Origin: Micropruina sp.
GTDB taxonomy: Bacteria > Actinomycetota > Actinomycetes > Propionibacteriales > Propionibacteriaceae
Assembly: GCA_016711105.1 (NCBI GenBank)
Contig: JADJTO010000002.1
Location: forward strand, 62,001 to 126,000
Length of the DNA: 64,000 nucleotides
Reading direction: 5' to 3'
This document shows positions 51,455 through 59,095 of the stretch, one piece after another (positions within the stretch are counted from its first letter, which is position 1; each line of letters opens with the position of its first letter). The position numbers and the translations under genes are program-made. Below the pieces are notes generated by a model that saw only the letters and a list, made by a program, of their open reading frames with translations, was not told the origin of the DNA and did no database searches.

Positions 51455-52267
51455 ATGCCACGCTGGGTTACGGCCGTGGTCGCGATCGGCTCCGCGCTGG
51501 TCGTGCTGGGCGTCGGACTGTGGTGGATCGCCGTCGAGTGGCCCAAGCTGGGCGCGACGGCGCCGGTGACCAGCGTCCGTCCGATGCCCACCCAACTGAC
51601 CAACGCCAAGGTCGAACGGGTGATCGACGGTGACACCCTTGATGTCACGATCAGCAAGAAACGGGTCCGGCTGCGGCTGCTCAACATCGACTCCCCCGAA
51701 CTGCGGGGCAGCACTGGCAGAGCCGATTGCCTGGCCGAGGCGGCCCGCAGTTGGGTGCAGAAGGTTTCCCCGACCGGCTCCCGACTGCGCCTGGAGGTGT
51801 TCGGCAAGGATCAGTTCGGACGAACCCTGGCCGGCGCCTACCTCGACGACGGACGGCTGCTCAACGCCGAGGTGGCCCGGGTCGGTCTGGCCGGACCGCT
51901 GGTGGTGAACCGGATGACCCAGTTGCTGGCCCCGGTGCGCGACGCTGTCGCCGAAGCCGATCGGGCCAGGGTCGGCCTGCATGCCGACACGGGTTGCAGC
52001 ATCCCCGGACGTCTGGCCCGGGCGACCCGGATCATCCAGGGGTGGCCGTCCGACCCGTCCGCCAAGCAGGCAAAGGCCGCGCTCTCAACCGCCCGCGACC
52101 TGGCAGACACCCTGGCGTCATTGGAGAAACTCCTCACCGCCAATGCCCGCAACGCCGTCGTCCAAGCCTTGCCCGAGGAGCGCCAGGATGATCTGTTGAC
52201 CCAGGTGCGCGAGCTGCGGGCCGAACTGAAGGCGACCACCGCCGCACTGCAGAGGGCGGCCGGCTGA
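51455..52267 (+). CDS. Membrane-anchored staphylococcal nuclease-like (SNase) protein
   Basis: A 270-residue protein with one N-terminal transmembrane segment (VTAVVAIGSALVVLGVGLWWIAV), then an SNase-fold domain: KVERVIDGDTLDVTISKKRVRLRLLNIDSPELRG (Asp of DGDT and the RLLNIDSPE strand), ending near AVAEADRARVGLH. A C-terminal coiled region (ARDLADTLASLEKLL, ELRAELKATTAALQ) follows. It may be an extracellular or membrane-tethered nuclease. Start ATG 51455, 4 bp after the PemK-like stop. Confidence 0.8.
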   Translation: MPRWVTAVVAIGSALVVLGVGLWWIAVEWPKLGATAPVTSVRPMPTQLTNAKVERVIDGDTLDVTISKKRVRLRLLNIDSPELRGSTGRADCLAEAARSWVQKVSPTGSRLRLEVFGKDQFGRTLAGAYLDDGRLLNAEVARVGLAGPLVVNRMTQLLAPVRDAVAEADRARVGLHADTGCSIPGRLARATRIIQGWPSDPSAKQAKAALSTARDLADTLASLEKLLTANARNAVVQALPEERQDDLLTQVRELRAELKATTAALQRAAG

Positions 52268-52288
52268 TGCCCGACGCCTGATGCGCCG

Positions 52289-52297
52289 CGGCCCGGT
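52289..52297. repeat. Target-site duplication, left copy (9 bp)
   Basis: CGGCCCGGT lies directly before the left end of the insertion sequence and is repeated exactly at its right end (54194-54202), as expected for a duplicated target site. Confidence 0.85.
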
Positions 52298-52348
52298 GGG
52301 TGTGAGTCCTGATCGTGTCATTTGAGTGGTGGTGCTTGTGCCCGCCAC

Positions 52349-52375
52349 ATTCTGGGATACATAGTATCCCAGAAT
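52349..52375. promoter_or_regulatory. Perfect palindrome just before ORF1 of the insertion sequence
   Basis: ATTCTGGGATAC, three bases, GTATCCCAGAAT is a perfect 12-bp inverted repeat that ends immediately before the GGAGG ribosome-binding site (52376-52380). It may be an operator for an element-encoded repressor, or a transcript hairpin that protects the element from outside transcription. Confidence 0.6.
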
Positions 52376-52386
52376 GGAGGATGATG

Positions 52387-52840
52387 ATGGTGGTTGTTGT
52401 GTGGGAGCAGTGGTCGGACGGCGATTTGGAGGCGGAACGCCGCCGGGTGGCTGACAGCCTGGCCGGGTTGGCGGATTTCGCGCCGGCGTCGTTGCATGAG
52501 GAGTGGCGCCGCTGCGGCAAGCCGTCGTGCCGGTGCGCGCGGGCTGGGGATCCGGGGCATGGTCCGCGTCACACGCTGGTGCGGCGGCAGGGGCCGGGTG
52601 GTGACCCGGCAGGTCCCGGCGGGCATGGTGCCCGAGTATGAGGAGCGGACCAGCCGGTGGGTCGAGTTCCAGGCGGCGTGCGGCCGGCTGGCCGAGGTCA
52701 ACGCCGAACTGGACCGTCGACGATTATTGCTCGGAAGGTCGGGCGGGCTGCGCCGGGGCCTGAAAAAGGGGGGTCCAGCCACGGTTCGACACCGCCCGGT
52801 TGAGGGCCGCGGTCGCCGAGGCGGTGACGGCCGACATTGA
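52387..52840 (+). CDS. IS accessory ORF1, DUF6788-like (frameshifted)
   Basis: About 150 residues. It starts at ATG 52387, six bases after GGAGG. Conserved motif EWRRCGKPSCRCARAG (a Cys pair as in DUF6788 proteins of ISKra4-type elements). An extra base in the GGGG run at 52590-52593 sends the first frame to nonsense; with one G removed it continues GRVVTRQVPAGMVPEYEE and LDRRRLLLGRSGGLRRGL to about 52770. Role: probably an accessory protein for transposition; unproved. Confidence 0.7.
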
Positions 52841-54172
52841 CCGGTTCGTCACCGATACCGCGGCGGCGTGGGGGATGCCGGGCAGGCACTCGCCCTGGTG
52901 GAGACCGCTGCGAGGGACACGGCGAACCGTGTTGGGCTGGCCCTGATCCAGCTGACCCTGGCGGGCACCGATGAACCGTCACTGGCCCCCGGCGAGTGTG
53001 GTCACCGCCTCCGGCATGCCGGGGCCAGGGCCCGCACGGTCCGGACCGTGCTCGGCCCGGCCCGGTATACGCGTTCCTGGTGGCATTGCGACACCTGCCA
53101 CACAGGGTCGGCCCCTGCTGACCGGTGGTGGGGCCTCACCCCAGCTGGCCATACCACCGGCTATGACAGGATCCTGGCCCTAGCCGGGGTCGACCATCCC
53201 TACCGGGCCTCAGCAGCCCTGATCACCGAACTATGCCGGATCGACCTGGCCAGCCCGGCCAGTATCGCCCGCACCACCCGACATGTCGGGGCCGCCGCCC
53301 GGGACCGGGTCGACGCCGAGACCGCCGCCATCCGAGCCGGCACCCTCCGCTACCTACCCACAGAGCCAGCCCCCGAGGTTGGCTACATCCTGATCGACGG
53401 CACCGGCGCCCCCATGGTCCCCAAAGAGACCACCGACCGCGCCGGGAAATACCCCGACGGCCGGGCCCGCACCCGCGAGGTCAAGATCGGCTGCCTATTC
53501 ACCCAAGCCACCGCCACCCTTGGCGGCGAACCCGCACGCGTCGAAGGCTCCGCCTCCTACATCGCCACCTTCGACGACGCCACCGGCTTCGCCCAACAAC
53601 TACGCACCGAACACACCCGCCGCGGGTTCGACCGCATCCGTCAACCCATCGTCATCGGTGACGGCGCGAAGTGGATCTGGAACATCGCCGAACGGCTCTT
53701 CCCCGAAGCCGCCCACATCGTCGACTACTGGCACGCCCGCGAACACGTCCACGACCTCGTCAAGATCTTCGACCACATCCTGTCCGACCCAGCAACCTTC
53801 ACCCAGCAGCTGATCGGCCACCTCGACCGCGGCGACATCACCGCCATCATCAGCCAGGTCGACACCCTCGGACTCGACGCCTACCGCGGCGGCATCGGCA
53901 AACGAACCCGCAGCGCGCTGGGCTACTTCACCGCCAACACCCACCGCATGCAATACCACCACTACCGCGAACAAGGGTGGTTCATCGGCTCCGGACCCGT
54001 CGAAGCCGCCTGCAAAACGATCGTTGCCCAACGCGCCAAACAAGCCGGAATGCGCTGGACCCTCGCCGGACTGGACCCCCTCCTCACCCTCAGAAGCCTC
54101 ACCCGATCCGGCCGCCACCAACTCATCTGGGAACACCACCAACCCCAGACAACCCCAACATCAGCAGCATGA
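52785..54172 (+). CDS. ISKra4-family transposase (frameshifted)
   Basis: The DDE-type transposase of the element. From 52785 the frame reads FDTARLRAAVAEAVTADI, then one base missing in the G run 52870-52874 moves it to the main frame DAGQALALVETAARDTANRV, which runs to the stop at 54170-54172. Typical parts are the zinc-like CDTCHTG, LIDGTGAPMVPKETTDRAGKYPD with the first catalytic Asp, VIGDGAKWIWNIAERLFPEA with the second, and YREQGWFIGSGPVEAACKTIVAQRAKQAGMRW with the final Glu. Start uncertain: no start codon is present near 52785, so expression may depend on frameshifting from ORF1. Confidence 0.88.
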
Positions 54173-54193
54173 CCACAAAACTGAGTCACACCC

Positions 54194-54202
54194 CGGCCCG
54201 GT
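54194..54202. repeat. Target-site duplication, right copy (9 bp)
   Basis: CGGCCCGGT, identical to 52289-52297, directly after the right terminal inverted repeat. Confidence 0.85.
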
Positions 54203-54254
54203 GAGGCCACCCGGGAATGTGGGTGGTGACTGCGAGAATGCGCGGGTGAGCGTG

Positions 54255-55817
54255 ATGAGCAAAGAGGCCGAGCGGGCAGAACTCCACAAGACGATCTGGA
54301 AGATCGCGAATGACCTTCGCGGCAGCGTGGACGGCTGGGACTTCAAGAGCTACGTGCTCGGCATCTTGTTCTACCGCTTCATCTCCGAGAACCTGACCGC
54401 CTACCTCAACCAGCAGGAGCGCAGCGCGGGGAACCCCGACTTCGACTACTCCCAGCTGAGCGCGGTGGAGGCCGGCTACGGCCGGGTCGAGACGGTGAAC
54501 GAGAAGGGGTTCTTCATCTTTCCGCCCGACCTGTTCGTCAACGTCCGCGCGCGCGCCCGGCACGACGCGAACCTCAACGAGACCCTGAGCCGGGTGTTCA
54601 CCAACATCGAGGCGTCCGCGAAGGGTGCCGCCAGCGAGGACGACTTCAAGGGCCTGTTCGACGACCTCGACGTCAACAGCAACAAGCTCGGCCCCACCGT
54701 CGCACGACGCAACGAACGGCTGGTCAAACTGCTGGACGCCGTCGGCGACTTGAGTCTGGGCACCTACTCCGACCACGCGATCGACGCCTTCGGCGACGCC
54801 TACGAGTACCTGATGGCCATGTACGCCTCAAGCGCCGGCAAATCGGGCGGTGAGTACTACACGCCGCAGGAAGTCTCCGAACTGCTGGCGCGGATCACCG
54901 TCGTGGGGAAGACCGAGGTCAACAAGGTCTACGACCCGGCCTGTGGATCAGGTTCGCTGCTGTTGAAGTTCGCGAAGGTCCTTGGCAAGGACAAGGTGCG
55001 CCAGGGGTTCTTCGGCCAAGAGATCAACCTGACCACCTACAACCTGTGCCGGATCAACATGTTCCTGCACGACATCAACTACGAGCAGTTCGACATCGCC
55101 CACGGCGACACCCTCACCGACCCGGCCCACTGGGACGACGAGCCGTTCGAGGCGATCGTCTCCAACCCGCCCTACTCGATCAAGTGGGAGGGCGACGCGA
55201 ACGCCCTGCTGATCAACGACCCCCGCTACGCCCCGGCCGGAGTGCTGGCGCCGAAGAGCAAGGCTGATCTGGCCTTCACGATGCACATTCTGAGTTGGCT
55301 GGCCGTGAACGGGACGGCGGCGATCGTCGAGTTCCCGGGCGTGCTCTACCGGGGAGGAGCGGAGCAGAAGATCCGCAAGTACCTCGTCGACAACAACTAT
55401 GTCGACGCGGTCATCCAGCTGCCGCCCGACCTCTTCTACGGCACCACGATCGCGACCTGCATCATCGTGTTGAAGAAGAGCAAGCACGACAACTCGGTGC
55501 TGTTCATCGACGGGTCGGCCCAGTTTGTGCGGATGGGCAATAAGAACAAGCTGACCGAGGCGAACCAGGCGAAGATCCTGGACGCCTTCACGGCTCGCGC
55601 CGACGACGCCCACTTCGCCACCCTGGTCAGCAACGAGGCGATCGGCGAGAACGGGTACAACATCGCGGTCTCCAGCTACGTCGAGGCCAAGGACACTCGG
55701 GTCGCGACCGACATCACCGCCCTGAACGCCGAGATCGCGCGGATCGTGGCCCGGCAGGCTGAGTTGCGGACCCAGATCGACGCCATCGTCGCCGACCTGG
55801 AAGGGTCCCACCCGTGA
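54255..55817 (+). CDS. hsdM: Type I restriction-modification methyltransferase subunit HsdM
   Basis: The N6-adenine methyltransferase subunit of a type I RM complex. 520 residues from ATG 54255 (an earlier GTG at 54246 would add three). The N-terminal helical domain has WDFKSYVLGILFYRF and AFGDAYEYLMAMYA, then motif I YDPACGSGSLLLKF, motif IV VSNPPYSIKWEGD, and the QLPPDLFYGTTIATCI strand. The stop overlaps the next start as GTGA. The element inserted 61 bp upstream may have changed its promoter. Confidence 0.95.
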   Translation: MSKEAERAELHKTIWKIANDLRGSVDGWDFKSYVLGILFYRFISENLTAYLNQQERSAGNPDFDYSQLSAVEAGYGRVETVNEKGFFIFPPDLFVNVRARARHDANLNETLSRVFTNIEASAKGAASEDDFKGLFDDLDVNSNKLGPTVARRNERLVKLLDAVGDLSLGTYSDHAIDAFGDAYEYLMAMYASSAGKSGGEYYTPQEVSELLARITVVGKTEVNKVYDPACGSGSLLLKFAKVLGKDKVRQGFFGQEINLTTYNLCRINMFLHDINYEQFDIAHGDTLTDPAHWDDEPFEAIVSNPPYSIKWEGDANALLINDPRYAPAGVLAPKSKADLAFTMHILSWLAVNGTAAIVEFPGVLYRGGAEQKIRKYLVDNNYVDAVIQLPPDLFYGTTIATCIIVLKKSKHDNSVLFIDGSAQFVRMGNKNKLTEANQAKILDAFTARADDAHFATLVSNEAIGENGYNIAVSSYVEAKDTRVATDITALNAEIARIVARQAELRTQIDAIVADLEGSHP

Positions 55818-56827
55818 ACGAGCCGGCGGGAGAGATCGTCATCTACGCCGCGGACGACGGCGCGCCCAGGCTTGAGGTTCGGCTGGAGGACGACACCGTC
55901 TGGTTGAGCCAGCAGCAGTTGGCCGATCTGTTCGCCACGACGAAGCAGAACATCAGCGTGCACCTCCGCAACATCTTTGACGAAGGTGAGCTGGCCCGGG
56001 AGTCAACTGTCAAAGGAGTGTTGACAGTTCGGCGGGAGGGTCAGCGGCAGGTGACGCGGTCCATCGAGCACGACAAACCTGGACGCCTTCATCTCCGTCG
56101 GCTACCGGGTGAGGTCGGCGGTCGCGACGAGGTTCCGCATCTGGGCGACGGAGCGGCTCCGGGAGTACATCGTCAAAGGCTTCACGATGAACGACGACCG
56201 CCTCAAGGAGCTCGGGGCGGACGCCATTGGCGCGAGCTGCTCGATCGCATCCGCGATATTCGCAGCAGCGAGAGGGTCCTCTACCGCCAGGTCCTCGACC
56301 TGTACGCCACCAGCGTCGACTACGACCCCAAGGCTGAAGCGTCGCGAGAGTTCTTTGCGGTCGTGCAGAACAAGCTGCACTTCGCCGCGCACGGCCACAC
56401 CGCTGCCGAGGCGATCGCCTCCCGGGCGGACGCGAACGCTCCGTTCATGGGGCGGCGCACCTTTCGCGTCGAGCAGCCGCGTCGCTCCGACATCGAGGTT
56501 GCGAAGAACTACCAAGACGCCGACGAACTAGCCCGCCTGAACACCCTCGTCTCGGCCTACTTCGACGCCGCCGAGTTCCGGGCCACCGGACACGAACCCA
56601 CCTACATGCGCGACTGGCTCAGCCACCTCGATCGACTGATCACCGCCATGGACGCCGACGTGCTGCCCGGGCCCGGGACGACGAGTCGTCGCGAAGCGAT
56701 CGGGCACGCGAAGGCCGAGTACGAGAAGTACACCGAGGCGAGGAGAGATGAGCCGTCGGCAGTCGAGCGCAGCTACCTCGGGGCGTTGAAGGCGACCCAG
56801 AAGCGACTGGAAGGAAAGACGCCGTGA
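55814..56827 (+). CDS. RhuM-family protein in the RM locus (two cancelling indels)
   Basis: A 337-residue virulence-RhuM-like protein. N-terminal winged-helix region VWLSQQQLADLFATTKQNISVHLRNIF and the long alpha-helical body (LDRIRDIRSSERVLYRQVLDLYATSVDYD, NKLHFAAHGHTAAEAI). An extra A at 56075-56077 and a missing base near 56225 put about 50 residues out of frame; corrected they read NLDAFISVGYRVRSAVATRFRIW and GFTMNDDRLKELGADA. RhuM proteins are commonly found inside type I RM islands; their function is not known. It overlaps hsdM and hsdS by 4 bp at either end. Confidence 0.85.
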   Translation: MNEPAGEIVIYAADDGAPRLEVRLEDDTVWLSQQQLADLFATTKQNISVHLRNIFDEGELARESTVKGVLTVRREGQRQVTRSIEHDKPGRLHLRRLPGEVGGRDEVPHLGDGAAPGVHRQRLHDERRPPQGARGGRHWRELLDRIRDIRSSERVLYRQVLDLYATSVDYDPKAEASREFFAVVQNKLHFAAHGHTAAEAIASRADANAPFMGRRTFRVEQPRRSDIEVAKNYQDADELARLNTLVSAYFDAAEFRATGHEPTYMRDWLSHLDRLITAMDADVLPGPGTTSRREAIGHAKAEYEKYTEARRDEPSAVERSYLGALKATQKRLEGKTP

Positions 56828-57537
56828 GCCGGATCGACGAACTGATCGCAAAGCTGTGTCCGGACGGAGTGGAGTTCAAGCGCCTTCGTGACGTTGGAGT
56901 CTGGTACGGCGGCGGCACGCCCTCGAAGCAAAAACCAGAGTACTGGGCGAATGGGACAATTCCCTGGCTTTCCCCGAAGGACATGGGCAAACCCGAGATT
57001 AATAAAACGCAGGACTACATCACCCCGAGAGCCGTCACAGGCTCTGCAACGAAGCTGGTGCCTGCCAACTCGATTGCGGTGGTAGTGCGGTCCAGCATTC
57101 TCGACCGGATACTCCCCACGGCGCTCGTTGCGGTGCCCGTGACGCTCAATCAAGACATGAAGGCCGTCGTCGCTCATGAGGAAGCGCTTCCCGCCTTTCT
57201 CGCTCACGTTCTTCGATCCTCGGGCCCTGCGATTTTGCGGGCGGCCCGGAAGACCGGAGGTTCTGTGGCATCCATCGAAGTGCCCAAACTCTTGGCCTTC
57301 CGGATACCGGTGCCGCCTCTCGAGGTACAGCGGGCGATCGTGAAGGTCTTGGACACGTTCACAGCGCTTGAAGCGGAGCTTGAAGCGGAGCTTGAAGCGC
57401 GCAGACGCCAGTATGCCCACTACCGCGATGCCCTCCTGGCTTTCTCAGGCAGGACAGATGTTGGGTGGAGCCCGCTTGGTGCCGTGGGCGATTTTCTGCG
57501 GGGTCGGCGATTCACCAAGGCCGACTATGCACCATAG
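56824..57537 (+). CDS. hsdS: Type I specificity subunit HsdS, N-terminal half (ends at amber codon)
   Basis: HsdS recognises the DNA target. This frame covers the first target-recognition domain (MSRIDELIAKLCPDGVEFKRL, WYGGGTPSKQKPEYW, IPWLSPKDMG) and the first conserved helix LDTFTALEAELEAELEARRRQYAHYRDALL, then begins the second recognition domain (GDFLRGRRFTKADYAP). An in-frame TAG at 57535-57537 ends it; the same frame continues after it as GVPAIHYGEIYTHYG. Frame is not shifted, so this is a substitution-type nonsense codon (for example GAG or TCG changed to TAG). The helix contains a 12-bp tandem repeat. Confidence 0.9.
   Translation: MSRIDELIAKLCPDGVEFKRLRDVGVWYGGGTPSKQKPEYWANGTIPWLSPKDMGKPEINKTQDYITPRAVTGSATKLVPANSIAVVVRSSILDRILPTALVAVPVTLNQDMKAVVAHEEALPAFLAHVLRSSGPAILRAARKTGGSVASIEVPKLLAFRIPVPPLEVQRAIVKVLDTFTALEAELEAELEARRRQYAHYRDALLAFSGRTDVGWSPLGAVGDFLRGRRFTKADYAP
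57367..57399. repeat. 12-bp tandem repeat in the hsdS central helix
   Basis: The unit CTTGAAGCGGAG (Leu-Glu-Ala-Glu) occurs twice exactly (57367-57378, 57379-57390) and a third time truncated (57391-57399), coding for ALEAELEAELEAR. In EcoR124-type enzymes a repeat of the same size and place (TAEL) sets the length of the spacer between the two halves of the DNA target. Confidence 0.85.
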
Positions 57538-57540
57538 GGG

Positions 57541-58059
57541 GTGCCCGCTATTCACTATGGGGAGATCTACACGCATTACGGCACGTCCGCACGGTCTGTG
57601 ATGTCGCATTTGTCCGCCGATTTGCCGACAGTCCTGCGCTGCGCGGAGCCAGGTGACGTCATCGTCGTCGATGTCGGTGAGACCGTTGAGGATGTGGGCA
57701 AGTCCGTTGCCTGGCTCGGTGATGAACGGGTCGCTATACATGATCACTCCTATGCGTTCCGTCATTCGATGAATGCAACGTTTGTTTCGTACTGCATGCA
57801 GACTGGCGCCTTCCAGGCCGCGAAGGCGAAGCATGTGGCGCGAACCAAGGTGAAGACGCTTCTCATCAATGGGTTCGCGAAGATTGCGATCCCGGTTCCC
57901 ACACTGGACGAGCAGGAGCGGATCGTGGCGATCCTGGACAGGTTCGACGCCCTAATCAACGACCTGTCCGTCGGCCTCCCCGCCGAACTGGCGGCCCGAC
58001 GGCGGCAGTACGAGCACTATCGCGATCGCCTGTTGACGTTCGAGGAGCTGGTTTCATGA
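57541..58059 (+). CDS. hsdS: Type I specificity subunit HsdS, C-terminal half (after the amber codon)
   Basis: The same frame as the upstream half continues from a possible GTG start at 57541. It holds the second recognition domain (AIHYGEIYTHYG, IVVDVGETVEDVGKS, NATFVSYCMQTGAF) and the second conserved helix (VAILDRFDALINDLSVGLPAELAARRRQYEHYRDRLLTFEELV). Either the protein is expressed by reading through or correction of the stop codon, or the two halves are made apart and assemble, as half-subunits can do in type I systems. Confidence 0.85.
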   Translation: MPAIHYGEIYTHYGTSARSVMSHLSADLPTVLRCAEPGDVIVVDVGETVEDVGKSVAWLGDERVAIHDHSYAFRHSMNATFVSYCMQTGAFQAAKAKHVARTKVKTLLINGFAKIAIPVPTLDEQERIVAILDRFDALINDLSVGLPAELAARRRQYEHYRDRLLTFEELVS

Positions 58060-58096
58060 ACCGCGGCAAGCTGAGTGCCGAGAGGAGGCGGCATCC

Positions 58097-59095
58097 GTGA
58101 TTCCTGACTTCTACACCGTCCAGTCGGGTTGGGCCGGCCAGATCGAGCAGATCGCGGAGCTCCTCGGGCGGGTCAGTGCGTTCGAGGAGTTGTCCGGGCA
58201 CGGCCTGGAGTTGCGTCGAATGAATCGGATCGCCGCGGTGCACTCCTCGACCGCCATCGAGGGCAATGCGTTGACCCTGGCCCAGGTCGAGGGTGTGGCC
58301 AAGGGCGAGCCGGTCTTCGCGCCGCCACGTGACGTGAAGGAGGTGGAGAACGCCCTCGCCGCCTACGACGCGTTGGACGCACTGGATCCGTGGAGCGGCA
58401 GCGACTTCCTGCAGGCCCATGGCCTGCTCACCGCTGGGCTGGTGGCCGAGTCGGGCGCGTTCCGCACTGTCGACGTCGAGATCGTCAACGCCGACGGCGC
58501 AGTGCTTCACACCGGATCGCGGGTTGAGAAGGTGCCGCGGCTCGTGGCCGAGTTGCTGGAGTGGGGCCACGCAGCGACGCATCACCCACTGGTGGTTTCG
58601 AGTGCGGTGCACTTCCTGATCGAGCACATTCACCCGTTCCGCGATGGCAACGGCCGCATCGGTCGGCTGTGGCAGACGCTGATTCTTGGCCGCTGGCGCC
58701 CCGTGATGGCCTGGATGCCGATCGAGACCGTGATCCGGTCTCATCAGGACGGCTACTACCAAGCGCTCCAAGCCTCGCGCGAGCCCACGATCGACGCGGT
58801 TCCCTTCATCGACTACATGCTCGGCGTCATCGCCGGGTCGCTGTCAACCTATGAGGCGCAGGCAAAGACCGATGCGGTTCATGTCGGAGTAAATGTCGGG
58901 AATGATGTCGGAGTAACCGAGTTGATCCTCGCACTCCTGCGCAGCGACCCGACGTTGAGCGCCGCCGCCATCGCCGACCGGCTCAGCAAGACCTCCCGAA
59001 CCATCGAGCGCCACCTTGCCAACCTCAAGACGGCTGGACTCCTCCGCCGCGAGGGCTCCGCCAAGGCTGGTCGTTGGGCTGTGATCGACCGATGA
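58097..59095 (+). CDS. Fic-family AMP-transferase-like protein with C-terminal winged helix
   Basis: A 332-residue protein. The catalytic Fic loop HPFRDGNGRIGR is intact (His as base, DGN phosphate-binding), so it probably transfers a nucleotide to a protein. An inhibitory helix motif (S/T)xxxE(G/N) is present near the N-terminus as STAIEGN, placing it in the self-inhibited class. The last 80 residues form a DNA-binding winged helix (LRSDPTLSAAAIADRLSKTSRTIERHLANLK). It begins at GTG 58097 after GAGGAGG and overlaps the hsdR start. Fic genes within type I RM islands are known but unexplained. Confidence 0.88.
   Translation: MIPDFYTVQSGWAGQIEQIAELLGRVSAFEELSGHGLELRRMNRIAAVHSSTAIEGNALTLAQVEGVAKGEPVFAPPRDVKEVENALAAYDALDALDPWSGSDFLQAHGLLTAGLVAESGAFRTVDVEIVNADGAVLHTGSRVEKVPRLVAELLEWGHAATHHPLVVSSAVHFLIEHIHPFRDGNGRIGRLWQTLILGRWRPVMAWMPIETVIRSHQDGYYQALQASREPTIDAVPFIDYMLGVIAGSLSTYEAQAKTDAVHVGVNVGNDVGVTELILALLRSDPTLSAAAIADRLSKTSRTIERHLANLKTAGLLRREGSAKAGRWAVIDR

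Larger units (their letters stand above)
52298..54193 (+). mobile_element. ISKra4-like insertion sequence with DUF6788-type accessory ORF
   Basis: A 1896-bp element. Its ends are imperfect inverted repeats, GGGTGTGAGTCCTGATCGTG on the left and GGGTGTGACTCAGTTTTGTG (reverse complement) on the right, bounded by a 9-bp direct repeat. It holds a short first ORF and a transposase gene. The exact, undiverged 9-bp duplication suggests recent insertion. The element lies between the nuclease-like gene and hsdM and probably cut hsdM from its upstream DNA. Copy number elsewhere cannot be seen. Confidence 0.9.

Noticed and set aside
57535..57537. Amber codon in hsdS read as pyrrolysine
   Set aside because: No Pyl genes are seen and actinobacteria of this type do not use pyrrolysine; a nonsense change or error is simpler.
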